From Limiplasma sp031549415 (lineage in GTDB: Bacteria > Bacillota > Clostridia > Christensenellales > Aristaeellaceae), in NCBI GenBank assembly GCA_031549415.1, contig JAVBPU010000003.1, positions 1 through 64,000 on the forward strand: a stretch of DNA of 64,000 nt, read 5' to 3'. The position numbers and the translations under genes are program-made. Below the pieces are notes generated by a model that made no database searches, was not told where the DNA came from, and was given only the letters and a program-made list of their open reading frames with translations. Below, piece after piece: positions 34,472 to 42,648 of the stretch. Each line of letters starts with the position of its first letter. Positions within the stretch are counted from its first letter, which is position 1.

Positions 34472-35713
34472 ATGAAAAAGGGTTTGGCATGGCTTCTCGT
34501 GATGATTCTTTCTCTCTCCATGGTAGCCGTTTCGGCCAGCGCCGAAGGCAAAACAATCGTGTACTGGACCATGTGGAACAGCACCGAAGGCCAGGGCATT
34601 GCCATCCAAAAGGCTGTTGACGCCTATATGGCCGCCACCGGCAACACCGTTGACCTGCAGTTCAAAGGCCGCAGCGGCATCCGCGATGGTTTGGAGCCCG
34701 CGCTGGCCGCCAACACCACCGTGGACCTGTTTGACGAGGACATTGACCGCATCAACCTGATCTTTGGCAAGTACCTGTATAATCTGGAAGACTTCGCCAA
34801 GGCCGCCGACTACGAAGCCACCGCGAACGCGGGCCTCATGGCCGCCTGCCGCGCGCTGACGGATGGCCAGCTGAAATCGCTGCCCTATCAGCCCTTCATT
34901 TTCAACATGTTCTACAACCCCCAAATCTTTGAAGCCGCTGGCGTAACCGCGGTTCCCACCACCTGGGCCGAGTTCCTGGATGTGTGCCAGAAGATCAAGG
35001 ACGCCGGCTTCATCCCCCTCACCTGCGACGACGCGTACATCGACTGCCTGTTTGGCTACCACATGGCCCGCTACATTGGCTCCGATGGAGTGAGCAAGGT
35101 TGTGAAGGAAGGCCTCTTCGCGGAAGAACCCGCCGTACTGAAGTTCGCCCAGGATTATGCGGACTTGGCCGCTAAGGGCTTCCTGTCTCCCACCATCGGT
35201 TCCTCCGTATGGCCCGCCAACCAGAACGGCGAATTTGCCCTGGAAGGCCAAGCCGCCATGTACCTGAACGGCTCTTGGCTGCCCAACGAAGTGAAGGAAC
35301 TGGTGGAGCCCGGCTTCGTGTTCGGCTGCTTCGCGTATCCCGCCCTGGAGGGTGGAAAGACCGGCACCGATGCCGCCAACTTTGGTTCTCAGGCTTTCGG
35401 CGTCAACAAGGACAGCCAGGTTGCCCAGGAAGCCTTCGACCTGGCCGCCTTTATCACCAAGGGCGAGTATGACTTGGTTCTGGCCCAGGAATCCTTGGGC
35501 ATTCCCGCCGACAGCACCAACACGGATTGGCCCGCTGTGCTGGCCAACGTAAAGCCCGTGATGGACGCTGTGATGGTTCGCTATCCCTGGGCCGCCGGCG
35601 CCGAGGATAACAACAACGTGACCCCGGTTCTCAAAGAGAACCTGCAAAAGCTCCTGGGCGGCACTATTACCCCTCAGGAATTCGTGGACAACCTGGAAGC
35701 GTCCGTGAAGTAA
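34472..35713 (+). CDS. ABC sugar transporter substrate-binding protein (family 1)
   Basis: 413 residues, signal peptide MKKGLAWLLVMILSLSM ending SASAEG with no lipobox. The mature N-terminus TIVYWTMWNSTEGQG and the AFEA-type helix (AIQKAVDAYMAATGNTVDLQFKG) are typical of family-1 binding proteins, as are the FNMFYNPQIFEAAGV and EFALEGQAAMYLNGSWLP segments. It starts the plus-strand locus and is followed by a strong hairpin and two permease genes. Because the same operon encodes a NahK-like kinase, the ligand may be a hexosamine-containing glycan; this is inference. Confidence 0.9.
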   Translation: MKKGLAWLLVMILSLSMVAVSASAEGKTIVYWTMWNSTEGQGIAIQKAVDAYMAATGNTVDLQFKGRSGIRDGLEPALAANTTVDLFDEDIDRINLIFGKYLYNLEDFAKAADYEATANAGLMAACRALTDGQLKSLPYQPFIFNMFYNPQIFEAAGVTAVPTTWAEFLDVCQKIKDAGFIPLTCDDAYIDCLFGYHMARYIGSDGVSKVVKEGLFAEEPAVLKFAQDYADLAAKGFLSPTIGSSVWPANQNGEFALEGQAAMYLNGSWLPNEVKELVEPGFVFGCFAYPALEGGKTGTDAANFGSQAFGVNKDSQVAQEAFDLAAFITKGEYDLVLAQESLGIPADSTNTDWPAVLANVKPVMDAVMVRYPWAAGAEDNNNVTPVLKENLQKLLGGTITPQEFVDNLEASVK

Positions 35714-35728
35714 GCTTCCTTCTCACAA

Positions 35729-35766
35729 ATGACATACGCCCCGTGCTTGCATGGGGCGTATGTCAT
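35729..35766 (+). promoter_or_regulatory. Intercistronic hairpin after the binding-protein gene
   Basis: Perfect 14-bp stem ATGACATACGCCCC (35729-35742) / GGGGCGTATGTCAT (35753-35766), 10-base loop and no T tract. Probably stabilises the upstream mRNA and keeps binding protein in excess over permeases, as in mal operons. Confidence 0.75.
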
Positions 35767-35818
35767 AGGGAAAAGGGTTCTTTTCCCGCGTTTACCCACC
35801 GAACAGGAGGCGAGCACC

Positions 35819-36724
35819 ATGAAAAAAAGCAAGGGAATGATCGTTGCTTTCCTTTCACCGGCCTTGATTTTATTTCTTGTCATCTTTGTGTACCCGATCA
35901 TTCGTACCTTCATCATGAGCTTTTTCAATGTAGAAAGCGTTGTGGCACCTGTATCGGAATGGTCGCTGGTGGGCTTTGAAAACTATGTGAGCCTGTACCA
36001 TACCGGGCTTTTCCGCACGGCCCTGTGGAATCTGTTCCGCATTTGGGCTGTGGGCGGAACCGTGGTCATGTTTTTCGCGCTGCTGTTTGCTGTGATCCTC
36101 AACAGTGGCATCCGCTTCAAGCGTTTTTTCCGGGCGGTCATCTACATGCCTAACATCATTAGTGCGGTGGCGCTGGCCACCATGTGGCTGCAATATGTAT
36201 ACAACCCCAAGTTCGGCCTTCTCACCAACTTCTTTTCCTCCCTGGGCCTGACGGACCTTGCCAAAATCCAGTGGACAGACGCGGACCACATGTTCTGGTC
36301 GCTGCTGTTTGCGTACTGCTTTGGCATGGTGGGCTATCACATGCTCATCTTCTCCAGTGGCATTGAAAAAATCCCCGTGGAGTATTACGAAGCCTCTACC
36401 ATTGATGGGGCCAATAAGCCCCAGCAATTTGCGCATATCACCTGGCCGCTCCTCAAAGGCGTGCTCAAAACCAATATTACCATGTGGTCCATCACCTCGG
36501 CGGGTTTCTTCGTTTGGTCGCAGCTGTTCTCCACGGTAACAGCCAGCAATCAAACCATTACCCCTATGGTGTATATGTATTTGCAAACCTTTGGCACAGG
36601 CAACATCGTCACGGAACGCAACGCGGGCCTTGGCGCCTCGGTGGGCGTGCTTCTTTCCATTTTCGTGGTGGCGGTGTTCCTGGTCATCAATATGATCATT
36701 AAAAAAGACGACATCGAATACTAA
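35819..36724 (+). CDS. ABC sugar transporter permease (MalF type)
   Basis: 301 residues; the ATG at 35819 follows CAGGAGG. Six membrane helices, first at about 9-30. The EAA loop is VEYYEASTIDGANKPQQFAHITWP. The NIVTERNAGLGASVGVLLSIF ending is typical of this permease group. It is 14 bases from the next permease gene. An apparent upstream extension of the frame runs through the hairpin and is not coding. Confidence 0.9.
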   Translation: MKKSKGMIVAFLSPALILFLVIFVYPIIRTFIMSFFNVESVVAPVSEWSLVGFENYVSLYHTGLFRTALWNLFRIWAVGGTVVMFFALLFAVILNSGIRFKRFFRAVIYMPNIISAVALATMWLQYVYNPKFGLLTNFFSSLGLTDLAKIQWTDADHMFWSLLFAYCFGMVGYHMLIFSSGIEKIPVEYYEASTIDGANKPQQFAHITWPLLKGVLKTNITMWSITSAGFFVWSQLFSTVTASNQTITPMVYMYLQTFGTGNIVTERNAGLGASVGVLLSIFVVAVFLVINMIIKKDDIEY

Positions 36725-36739
36725 AAGGAGGTGGCAATC

Positions 36740-37621
36740 ATGAGCAAAGAAAAGCGGATGCGCGCGCCCATCAACTGGCGCAATGAATTGCGCCTGGCCC
36801 CGGGCTATCTCATTTTGTCCTTGTGGGTGCTGTTTACCTTTGTGCTCATCGGGTGGATTATGGCGGCCAGCCTGGCCACCACCAAGGAAATCTTCAGGGG
36901 CACGTCCCTTTCCTTCCCTTCCGGCTTGCATTTTGAAAACTACGCAAAGGCTTGGTCTGGCAGCAATGTGTCCACCTTTTTCATGAATTCGCTGCTGTAT
37001 GCCTCTTTTTCTTCGGCGCTGCTGATTTTGGTGGCGGCCCCGGCGGCGTATGTCATGTCCCGGTTCAAATTCTTCCTGAACCATCCGCTGCAAAGCGGCT
37101 TTGTGGCCGCCATGGGCGTGCCCGTGGTCATGATCATTTTGCCCTTGTTCAGCATCGTTACCGGCCTGCATCTGCTGAAGCAGGACATCACCGTGCGCCT
37201 TTTGATGATCTTCCTCTTTGTGGGCTATAACGTTCCCTACACGTCCATTTTCCTGCTGTCCTTCTTTGGGAACCTGTCCCGCTCCTATGAGGAGGCTGCC
37301 GCCATCGACGGCTGCTCTCCCATACGCACCTTCTGGAACATTATGCTGCCCTTGGCCCAACCGGGCATCATCACCGTCACCATCTTTAATTTCATCAACA
37401 TCTGGAACGAATACTTCATGTCCCTCATCTTTGCCAGCAGCGACCGGGTGCGCCCCGTGGCGGTGGGCATGTACGGAATGATCGAATCTATGCGCTATAC
37501 CGGCAACTGGGCGGGCATTTTCGCCTCGGTGATCATCGTGTTCCTGCCCACCTTCCTGATGTTCATCTTCCTGTCTGAGCGGATCATTCAGGGTGTCACC
37601 GGCGGAGGTGTAAAAGGCTGA
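36740..37621 (+). CDS. ABC sugar transporter permease (MalG type)
   Basis: 293 residues; the ATG at 36740 is eight bases after AAAGGAGG. Six membrane helices. The EAA loop reads SYEEAAAIDGCSPIRTFWNIMLPLAQPG. The C-terminus IIQGVTGGGVKG is the usual family ending. Its TGA overlaps the ATG of the next gene (TGATG), implying translational coupling to the DUF5107 protein and linking that protein to the transported sugar. Confidence 0.9.
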   Translation: MSKEKRMRAPINWRNELRLAPGYLILSLWVLFTFVLIGWIMAASLATTKEIFRGTSLSFPSGLHFENYAKAWSGSNVSTFFMNSLLYASFSSALLILVAAPAAYVMSRFKFFLNHPLQSGFVAAMGVPVVMIILPLFSIVTGLHLLKQDITVRLLMIFLFVGYNVPYTSIFLLSFFGNLSRSYEEAAAIDGCSPIRTFWNIMLPLAQPGIITVTIFNFINIWNEYFMSLIFASSDRVRPVAVGMYGMIESMRYTGNWAGIFASVIIVFLPTFLMFIFLSERIIQGVTGGGVKG

Positions 37622-39618
37622 TGCGAACCCACATTCAAAAATCTACCCTCACCCTTCCGGTGACAGCCCTTTTGCCCGAAAATCCCCTGCCCCGCTTTGC
37701 CGACCCGAAGGACCGCCCCTTGCGGGATGGGGGCCTGTTGCCCGAAGAAAAGGAAGGCTTTGCCAAGGACACCGGCTTTCGCGTGCTGCCCTATCGCATG
37801 CAAGACCGGAATGAGCCTATTGCCAAAGAAACCACGATTCCCACCGTTGTGCTGGAAAACAGCCGCCTTCGGGCCACCTTCCTCCCCGGCTATGGGGGAC
37901 GGCTCCATTCCCTGTGGGACAAGAAAAATAACCGGGAATGCCTGTATTCCAACAGCGAGATCATTCTGCGAAACCTGGCCCTTCGCAACGCCTGGTTTTC
38001 CGGCGGTATCGAATGGAATTTCGGCCATTTTGGCCACACCTTTTTCACCTGCCAGGAGGTGTTCTTTGCCGCCTGCACCGATGAAAACGGGGAAGCCTTC
38101 CTGCGGATGTACGAGTTTGAGCGCTGTAAGCAGGTCACCTTTCAGGTGGATTTTCACCTGCCCCAGGAGGCGGACGCCCTGACGGCGCACCTGTGCCTGT
38201 ACAACCGTTTGCCAACGGACGCGCCCATCTTTCTGTGGACAAACACCGCCATTGTGGAAGAACCGGGCATGCACGTCTATTCCGGCACCCGGGAGGCGGT
38301 GGGCCAGCACATTCATATCAACCCCGCCGAGAGCTATTTCTATCATGGTCAGTTGCCGGAGCTTTGCTATCCGGGCATTGACGGCAGCGATCCCACCCAG
38401 TTCAAGATGTCCACGGAATATTTCTTTCAAAACCCGCCCACCCTGGAAGCCTCCTTTGAAGCGGCCCGCTACCCAGACGGCCGCCTGTTTGCGGAGCGCT
38501 CCACCAGCAACCTTCCCTACCGCAAGGTTTTTTGCTGGGGCACCCATACCGGCGGCCAGCACTGGCAGGAATTTTTGGCTGGGCAGGGCGCGGGGGAGTA
38601 TGTGGAAGTGCAGGCGGGCATCTCGCGCACCCAGGTCCATCCCGCCACCTTGCCCGCCCACAGCGCCCTGCGCATCACCCAGCAGTTTACTTTTGCCGAC
38701 GCGCCCGCGCCCACGGGGGACTACGGGCAGGCCAGAGCCCAAATCCAGGCCACGGTTGAAAAGCTGCTGCCCATCCAGGCCCTGCTGGCCATGGACCGGC
38801 GTTGTCAGGCGCTTTCCCAAAAGGCGGCGGATGAGATTCTTTACGAGGGCCTTGGCTGGGGCGCTTTGGAAAGGCGCCGGGATGCCGCCGCCCTGCCGCC
38901 CCACCTTTCCTTCCCGGACAGCACCCTTTCCCTCCAGCAGCAGCCTTGGCTGGAGCTTTTGCGGGGCAAAGCCATGGAAAGCTGCGATTCTTTCATGGTT
39001 TCCGATGCCTGGGTGGCCCGGATGGAGGCGGTGGCCGAAAAATCCGCCGCCCTGTGGAACCTGCTGGGCGTGGCTTACCTGGAAAATGGCCGCCTCCAAG
39101 AGGCGCAAAGCGCCTGGGAAGCGTCCCTTCGGCTGAAAGGAACGCCCATGGCTCACCGGAACCTGGCCTGTTTGCTGTGGCGGCAGGGCAATCCTAGCGC
39201 GGCGCTTTCCCAGAGGCAAAGCGCCGCAGGCCTGCTGACCGATGCCGAGGCGCTACGGCCTTATGCCATCGAGTTGATCACCCTGCTGACGGAAATGGGG
39301 CAATTCGCCGAGGCTTTCGCTTATTACCGCTCTTTGCCCCAAAGCCTGCAAGCGGAGGAGCGGGTGCGGCTTACCGTCATGAAAAGCGCTTACGAGCAAG
39401 AGGAAGACGCCTTTTTGCAAGCGCTTTTCGCCACGGAGTTTACGGTGGTGAAGGAAGGCGAAACCCAGGTATACGACCTTTGGTTTTTGCAGGAGGCCAA
39501 AACCAGGGCCAAGCAGCTGGGCCTGCCGCTGACGGAGGATTTCCTTCAGCAGATCAAGGCCACCGTGCCCCTTCCCCGGCATCTGGACTTTAGCCAGTAT
39601 AATTTTTCCACCCCATAA
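37621..39618 (+). CDS. DUF5107 / TPR-repeat protein of the amino-sugar locus
   Basis: 665 residues, no signal peptide. The N-terminal ~370 residues match DUF5107, a beta-sandwich related to aldose-1-epimerase-like carbohydrate folds: ENSRLRATFLPGYGGRLHSLWDKK, NAWFSGGIEWNFGHFGHTFFTC and ESYFYHGQLPELCYPGIDG. The C-terminal ~280 residues are helical and include TPR pairs (ALWNLLGVAYLENGRLQEAQSAWEASLRLKG; MAHRNLACLLWRQGNPSAALSQ). Starts coupled to the MalG stop. DUF5107-TPR proteins recur in carbohydrate operons; a glycoside-processing or sugar-binding role is likely, but I know no settled activity. His and Glu residues in GGIEWNFGHFGH are candidates for catalysis. Confidence 0.75.
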   Translation: MRTHIQKSTLTLPVTALLPENPLPRFADPKDRPLRDGGLLPEEKEGFAKDTGFRVLPYRMQDRNEPIAKETTIPTVVLENSRLRATFLPGYGGRLHSLWDKKNNRECLYSNSEIILRNLALRNAWFSGGIEWNFGHFGHTFFTCQEVFFAACTDENGEAFLRMYEFERCKQVTFQVDFHLPQEADALTAHLCLYNRLPTDAPIFLWTNTAIVEEPGMHVYSGTREAVGQHIHINPAESYFYHGQLPELCYPGIDGSDPTQFKMSTEYFFQNPPTLEASFEAARYPDGRLFAERSTSNLPYRKVFCWGTHTGGQHWQEFLAGQGAGEYVEVQAGISRTQVHPATLPAHSALRITQQFTFADAPAPTGDYGQARAQIQATVEKLLPIQALLAMDRRCQALSQKAADEILYEGLGWGALERRRDAAALPPHLSFPDSTLSLQQQPWLELLRGKAMESCDSFMVSDAWVARMEAVAEKSAALWNLLGVAYLENGRLQEAQSAWEASLRLKGTPMAHRNLACLLWRQGNPSAALSQRQSAAGLLTDAEALRPYAIELITLLTEMGQFAEAFAYYRSLPQSLQAEERVRLTVMKSAYEQEEDAFLQALFATEFTVVKEGETQVYDLWFLQEAKTRAKQLGLPLTEDFLQQIKATVPLPRHLDFSQYNFSTP

Positions 39619-39630
39619 GGAGGCAACACC

Positions 39631-40554
39631 TTGAAAAATCCCATATTGGTCATTATGGCCGCGGGCCTCGGCAGCCGCTATGGCGGGCTGAAGCAGATGG
39701 CGGCCGTGGATGAAGCGCACCAATGGATCATCGACTATTCCATCTACGACGCGGTCCTCGCCGGTTTTTCCAAGGTGATTTGCATCATCAAGCCGGAAAT
39801 GGAAGAGGATTTTCACCAAACCATCGGCCGGCGCGTTTCCTCCCGGATCGAACTGGAATACGCGCACCAAACCCTGGATGCGCTGCCCAAAGGCTTTTCC
39901 ATCCCAACGGGCCGCACCAAACCCTGGGGCACAGCCCACGCGGTGCTGTGCGCAAGGCAACAAATTGACGCCGCCTTTGCCGTCATCAACGCGGACGATT
40001 TTTATGGGCGCACAGCCTTTCAGGCCATTTATGATTTTTTGAAAGCGCCCCATGGCGAAAACGAGCACGCTATGGCAGGTTACCGCATTGAAAATACGCT
40101 GACGGAAAACGGTAATGTGGCCCGTGGCGTTTGCGAGGTGGACGGCCAGGGACAGTTGGTGGAAGTGGTGGAGCGGGTGCATGTGGAGCCCCGGGAAGGC
40201 GGCGCGGCTTTTACCGAGGATGGAACCCATTTCACCTTCGTACCCAAGGGCACCATTGTTTCTATGAATCTGTGGGGCTTTCAGCACTCCGTTCTGGAGG
40301 AAATGGAAACCCGTTTTTCTGCTTTCTTGCGGGAGAATCTGCCGGGGAATCCCCTGAAATGCGAATATTTCCTGCCCCTGGTGCCAAACCAGCTGCTGCA
40401 TGAGCAAAAGGCAAGCATACGCGTGCTTTCCACGGCGGAAAAATGGTATGGGGTGACCTATCAGCAGGACCTGCGGCCCGTGCGGGACGCCTTGGCCGCC
40501 CTGCGCGCCCAGGGTTTCTATCCTCAAAAGTTATGGGAGGAATCATTATGCTAG
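39631..40554 (+). CDS. Sugar nucleotidyltransferase (NDP-sugar pyrophosphorylase family)
   Basis: 307 residues, AGGAGG before the start codon. The N-terminus ILVIMAAGLGSRYGGLKQM is the nucleotidyltransferase signature; PWGTAHAVLCARQQI and FAVINADDFYG carry the conserved Gly-Thr-Ala and Asp-Asp metal site. It would join a sugar 1-phosphate to a nucleoside triphosphate. The next gene is a hexosamine 1-kinase overlapping by 7 bases, so the substrate is probably an N-acetylhexosamine 1-phosphate and the product a UDP-sugar. The exact nucleotide is not certain. Confidence 0.85.
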   Translation: MKNPILVIMAAGLGSRYGGLKQMAAVDEAHQWIIDYSIYDAVLAGFSKVICIIKPEMEEDFHQTIGRRVSSRIELEYAHQTLDALPKGFSIPTGRTKPWGTAHAVLCARQQIDAAFAVINADDFYGRTAFQAIYDFLKAPHGENEHAMAGYRIENTLTENGNVARGVCEVDGQGQLVEVVERVHVEPREGGAAFTEDGTHFTFVPKGTIVSMNLWGFQHSVLEEMETRFSAFLRENLPGNPLKCEYFLPLVPNQLLHEQKASIRVLSTAEKWYGVTYQQDLRPVRDALAALRAQGFYPQKLWEESLC

Positions 40555-41627
40555 CGTCGGTATCAGCCTTTCACCTGGAGGGACAACCCACCGTTTGCGA
40601 GGCCTACGGCTTCGGCCACATTAATGAGACGTACCGGGTCAAAACCGATGCGGGCCATGTCTATATCCTGCAAAGGATCAACCGGCATGTGTTCCACGAT
40701 GTGTCCGCACTGATGCGCAATGTCGCCGCCGTCTCCCGGCACCTGTCCAGCAAAGACCCGGACCCAAGGCATGTGCTCACCCTCATCCCCACCCAGGCCG
40801 GAGAAAGCTACCATCAGGACGAGGCCGGGGAGTGCTTTCGCATGTATGATTTCATCACCAATAGCATCTGTCTGCAAAAGGCGGAAAGCAAAGAGGACTT
40901 TTACCAAAGCGCCGTTGCCTTTGGCGCGTTTCAAAACATGCTGGCGGACTTTCCCGCCGAAACCCTCACCGAGACCATTCCCCGCTTTCACGATACCAAA
41001 AACCGCTACGCGGCGCTGCACCAAGCCATCCAGGCGGACACGCAGGGCCGTGTGAAGCAGGCCCAGGCCGAAATCGATTTTGCCCTGACCCAGGAAGCGG
41101 ACGCCGCCATCATGCTGGATATGCTGGCCCGGGGCGAGCTTCCCCTGCGGGTGACCCATAATGACACGAAGCTGAACAACGTGATGCTGGACGCCACCAC
41201 CCGCAAGGCCCTCTGCGTGATCGATCTGGACACGGTGATGCCGGGGCTGGCCGCCAATGATTTTGGCGATTCCATCCGCTTTGGGGCCACCACCGCCGCC
41301 GAGGATGAAAAGGACCTGTCCAAGGTCCACTTTTCCCTGCCGCTGTATGAAACCTATGTACATGGCTTCTTGGGGGCCTGCGGCAGCCGCCTCACCGCCA
41401 TGGAAATGGAAACCCTTCCCCTGGGCGCAAAGCTGATGACGCTGGAATGCGGGATCCGCTTCCTGACCGATTTTCTGGCGGGCGACCAGTATTTTCACAT
41501 CCAGCATCCCCAGCAGAACCTGGACCGCTGCCGTACCCAGCTCAAGCTGGTGGCGGACATGAACGCTTCCTGGCAGTTCATGCGGGAGGTCATTGCCAAA
41601 ACCAGAGCGGAATTGGGGCTTGGGTGA
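40548..41627 (+). CDS. N-acetylhexosamine 1-kinase (NahK/LnpB-like)
   Basis: 359 residues, the same length as bifidobacterial NahK as I recall it. The ATG at 40548 has GGGAGG and overlaps the previous stop by 7 bases. Aminoglycoside-phosphotransferase fold: GHINETYRV, RINRHVFHD, catalytic loop THNDTKLNNVM with Asp206, and metal-binding IDLDT with Asp226/Asp228. NahK phosphorylates GlcNAc or GalNAc at C1 after lacto-N-biose or galacto-N-biose phosphorolysis. With the upstream nucleotidyltransferase it would feed UDP-sugar pools. No GH112 phosphorylase gene is in the window, so the source of free hexosamine is open. Confidence 0.85.
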   Translation: MLASVSAFHLEGQPTVCEAYGFGHINETYRVKTDAGHVYILQRINRHVFHDVSALMRNVAAVSRHLSSKDPDPRHVLTLIPTQAGESYHQDEAGECFRMYDFITNSICLQKAESKEDFYQSAVAFGAFQNMLADFPAETLTETIPRFHDTKNRYAALHQAIQADTQGRVKQAQAEIDFALTQEADAAIMLDMLARGELPLRVTHNDTKLNNVMLDATTRKALCVIDLDTVMPGLAANDFGDSIRFGATTAAEDEKDLSKVHFSLPLYETYVHGFLGACGSRLTAMEMETLPLGAKLMTLECGIRFLTDFLAGDQYFHIQHPQQNLDRCRTQLKLVADMNASWQFMREVIAKTRAELGLG

Positions 41628-41707
41628 GCGGAAACAGCAAGAGACCAGGGCCAACCGGCTCTGCCCCAGGCCGCTGAAAAAGCCCCGTCTGCCTTGTCAG
41701 CAACGGT

Positions 41708-41753
41708 GGCAAAGGGGAATCACATATGTTCGTGTACGCCCATCCCCTTTGCC
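41708..41753. terminator. Inverted repeat between convergent genes
   Basis: GGCAAAGGGGA (41708-41718) / TCCCCTTTGCC (41743-41753), an 11-bp stem with a long loop, between the kinase gene and the minus-strand gene ending at 41809. No long T tract, so terminator function on either strand is only probable. Confidence 0.4.
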
Positions 41754-41808
41754 CCTTGTTTCCTCGCAGCCGGGGCTTTTGCGCGGCCTTTTTTGGTTCG
41801 TTTGTAGC

Positions 41809-42384
41809 CTATGGCATCATGGGCGCAAAGACGGCGGTGGCAAAGGCCTGTACCGCTTCCACTTCAGTTGCGGGGTACAAGAAGAGGAATGTGTACGCGC
41901 CCACGCCCGTAGGCACCACGTTCACCTCCGCCACCAGGCCCGTGGAGGTGGCCAGCAGAAGGTAGGTGGAAGCGACGCCGCAGAAAGGCTGCTCCGCCAT
42001 CTGTACCGTGGCGGGATCAATGCCCAGCAAAGTAGCCATGTCCGTGGCCAGCTTCACCGGATACTCCGCCAGCAGGGGCGCGTCATTGGACAGGTCCTGG
42101 TAGGACACCTGGAAGGAGATGGCCTTCTCGTCCACCGTGATGCCCGCCACCGACTGGGGATTGGTGGCCAGGGTGAAACCCGGCACCGGGGCGTTGCCCG
42201 CAGCGATCTCCTCCTCGGTCATGGCCCGGGCGCCTTCCGGCACGGCAAAGCCCAGTTGCAGCTCATACACGAGAAACACGTTCTCTTCCCAACCGTAGGC
42301 GGGCTGCGCCGCTTCCGCGTACACGGACAGCATGGGCACGGCCAGAAGCAACAGGGCAAGGACCAAAGACAGCCATTTTTTCAT
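41809..42384 (-). CDS. Secreted protein of unknown function
   Basis: 191 residues from the ATG at 42384, eight bases after GGAGG. Clear signal peptide (MKKWLSLVLALLLLAVPML, then VYAEA). The mature part is a small alpha/beta domain with YGWEENVFLVYELQLGFAVP, two Cys-poor halves and a GAYTFLFLYPATEVEAVQAF end that suggests a beta strand followed by a helix. I do not recognise the family. It is transcribed alone from a strong promoter. Confidence 0.65.
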   Translation of the reverse strand: MKKWLSLVLALLLLAVPMLSVYAEAAQPAYGWEENVFLVYELQLGFAVPEGARAMTEEEIAAGNAPVPGFTLATNPQSVAGITVDEKAISFQVSYQDLSNDAPLLAEYPVKLATDMATLLGIDPATVQMAEQPFCGVASTYLLLATSTGLVAEVNVVPTGVGAYTFLFLYPATEVEAVQAFATAVFAPMMP

Positions 42385-42438
42385 GGGGCATACCTCCATT
42401 TTTGTGATGTTGAGAGACTATCCTTTTTGAATAAAATC

Positions 42439-42467
42439 AGTATAAAGGAAAGCGTGGGCCTTGTCAC
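42439..42467 (-). promoter_or_regulatory. Promoter of the 191-residue secreted protein gene
   Basis: Minus strand: GTGACA (42462-42467), 17 bases, TATACT (42439-42444). Confidence 0.7.
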
Positions 42468-42537
42468 CCCCTTTTCTCAAAATGGGCCTTTTCGCGGGTT
42501 TTTTCCGCGATTGTTACGTGAGTATGACGAAAACGCC

Positions 42538-42566
42538 TTGACACAACCCATGAATTGTCATAAAAT
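42538..42566 (+). promoter_or_regulatory. Promoter of the SH3b / peptidoglycan-binding protein gene
   Basis: Consensus TTGACA (42538-42543), 17-base spacer, TAAAAT (42561-42566), about 80 bases before the ATG. Confidence 0.75.
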
Positions 42567-42648
42567 AGATATGATACGAAATATATGCCCTTTTGCGAGC
42601 CAAAAACCGAAAAGGGCCCGCCGCTTTGCGGCCATGGAGGGTTGTGGA

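Noticed and set aside
41593..42648. In-frame upstream extension of the wall protein gene
   Set aside because: It crosses the previous gene's end, a divergent gene and the promoter at 42538-42566; the signal peptide starts at 42649.
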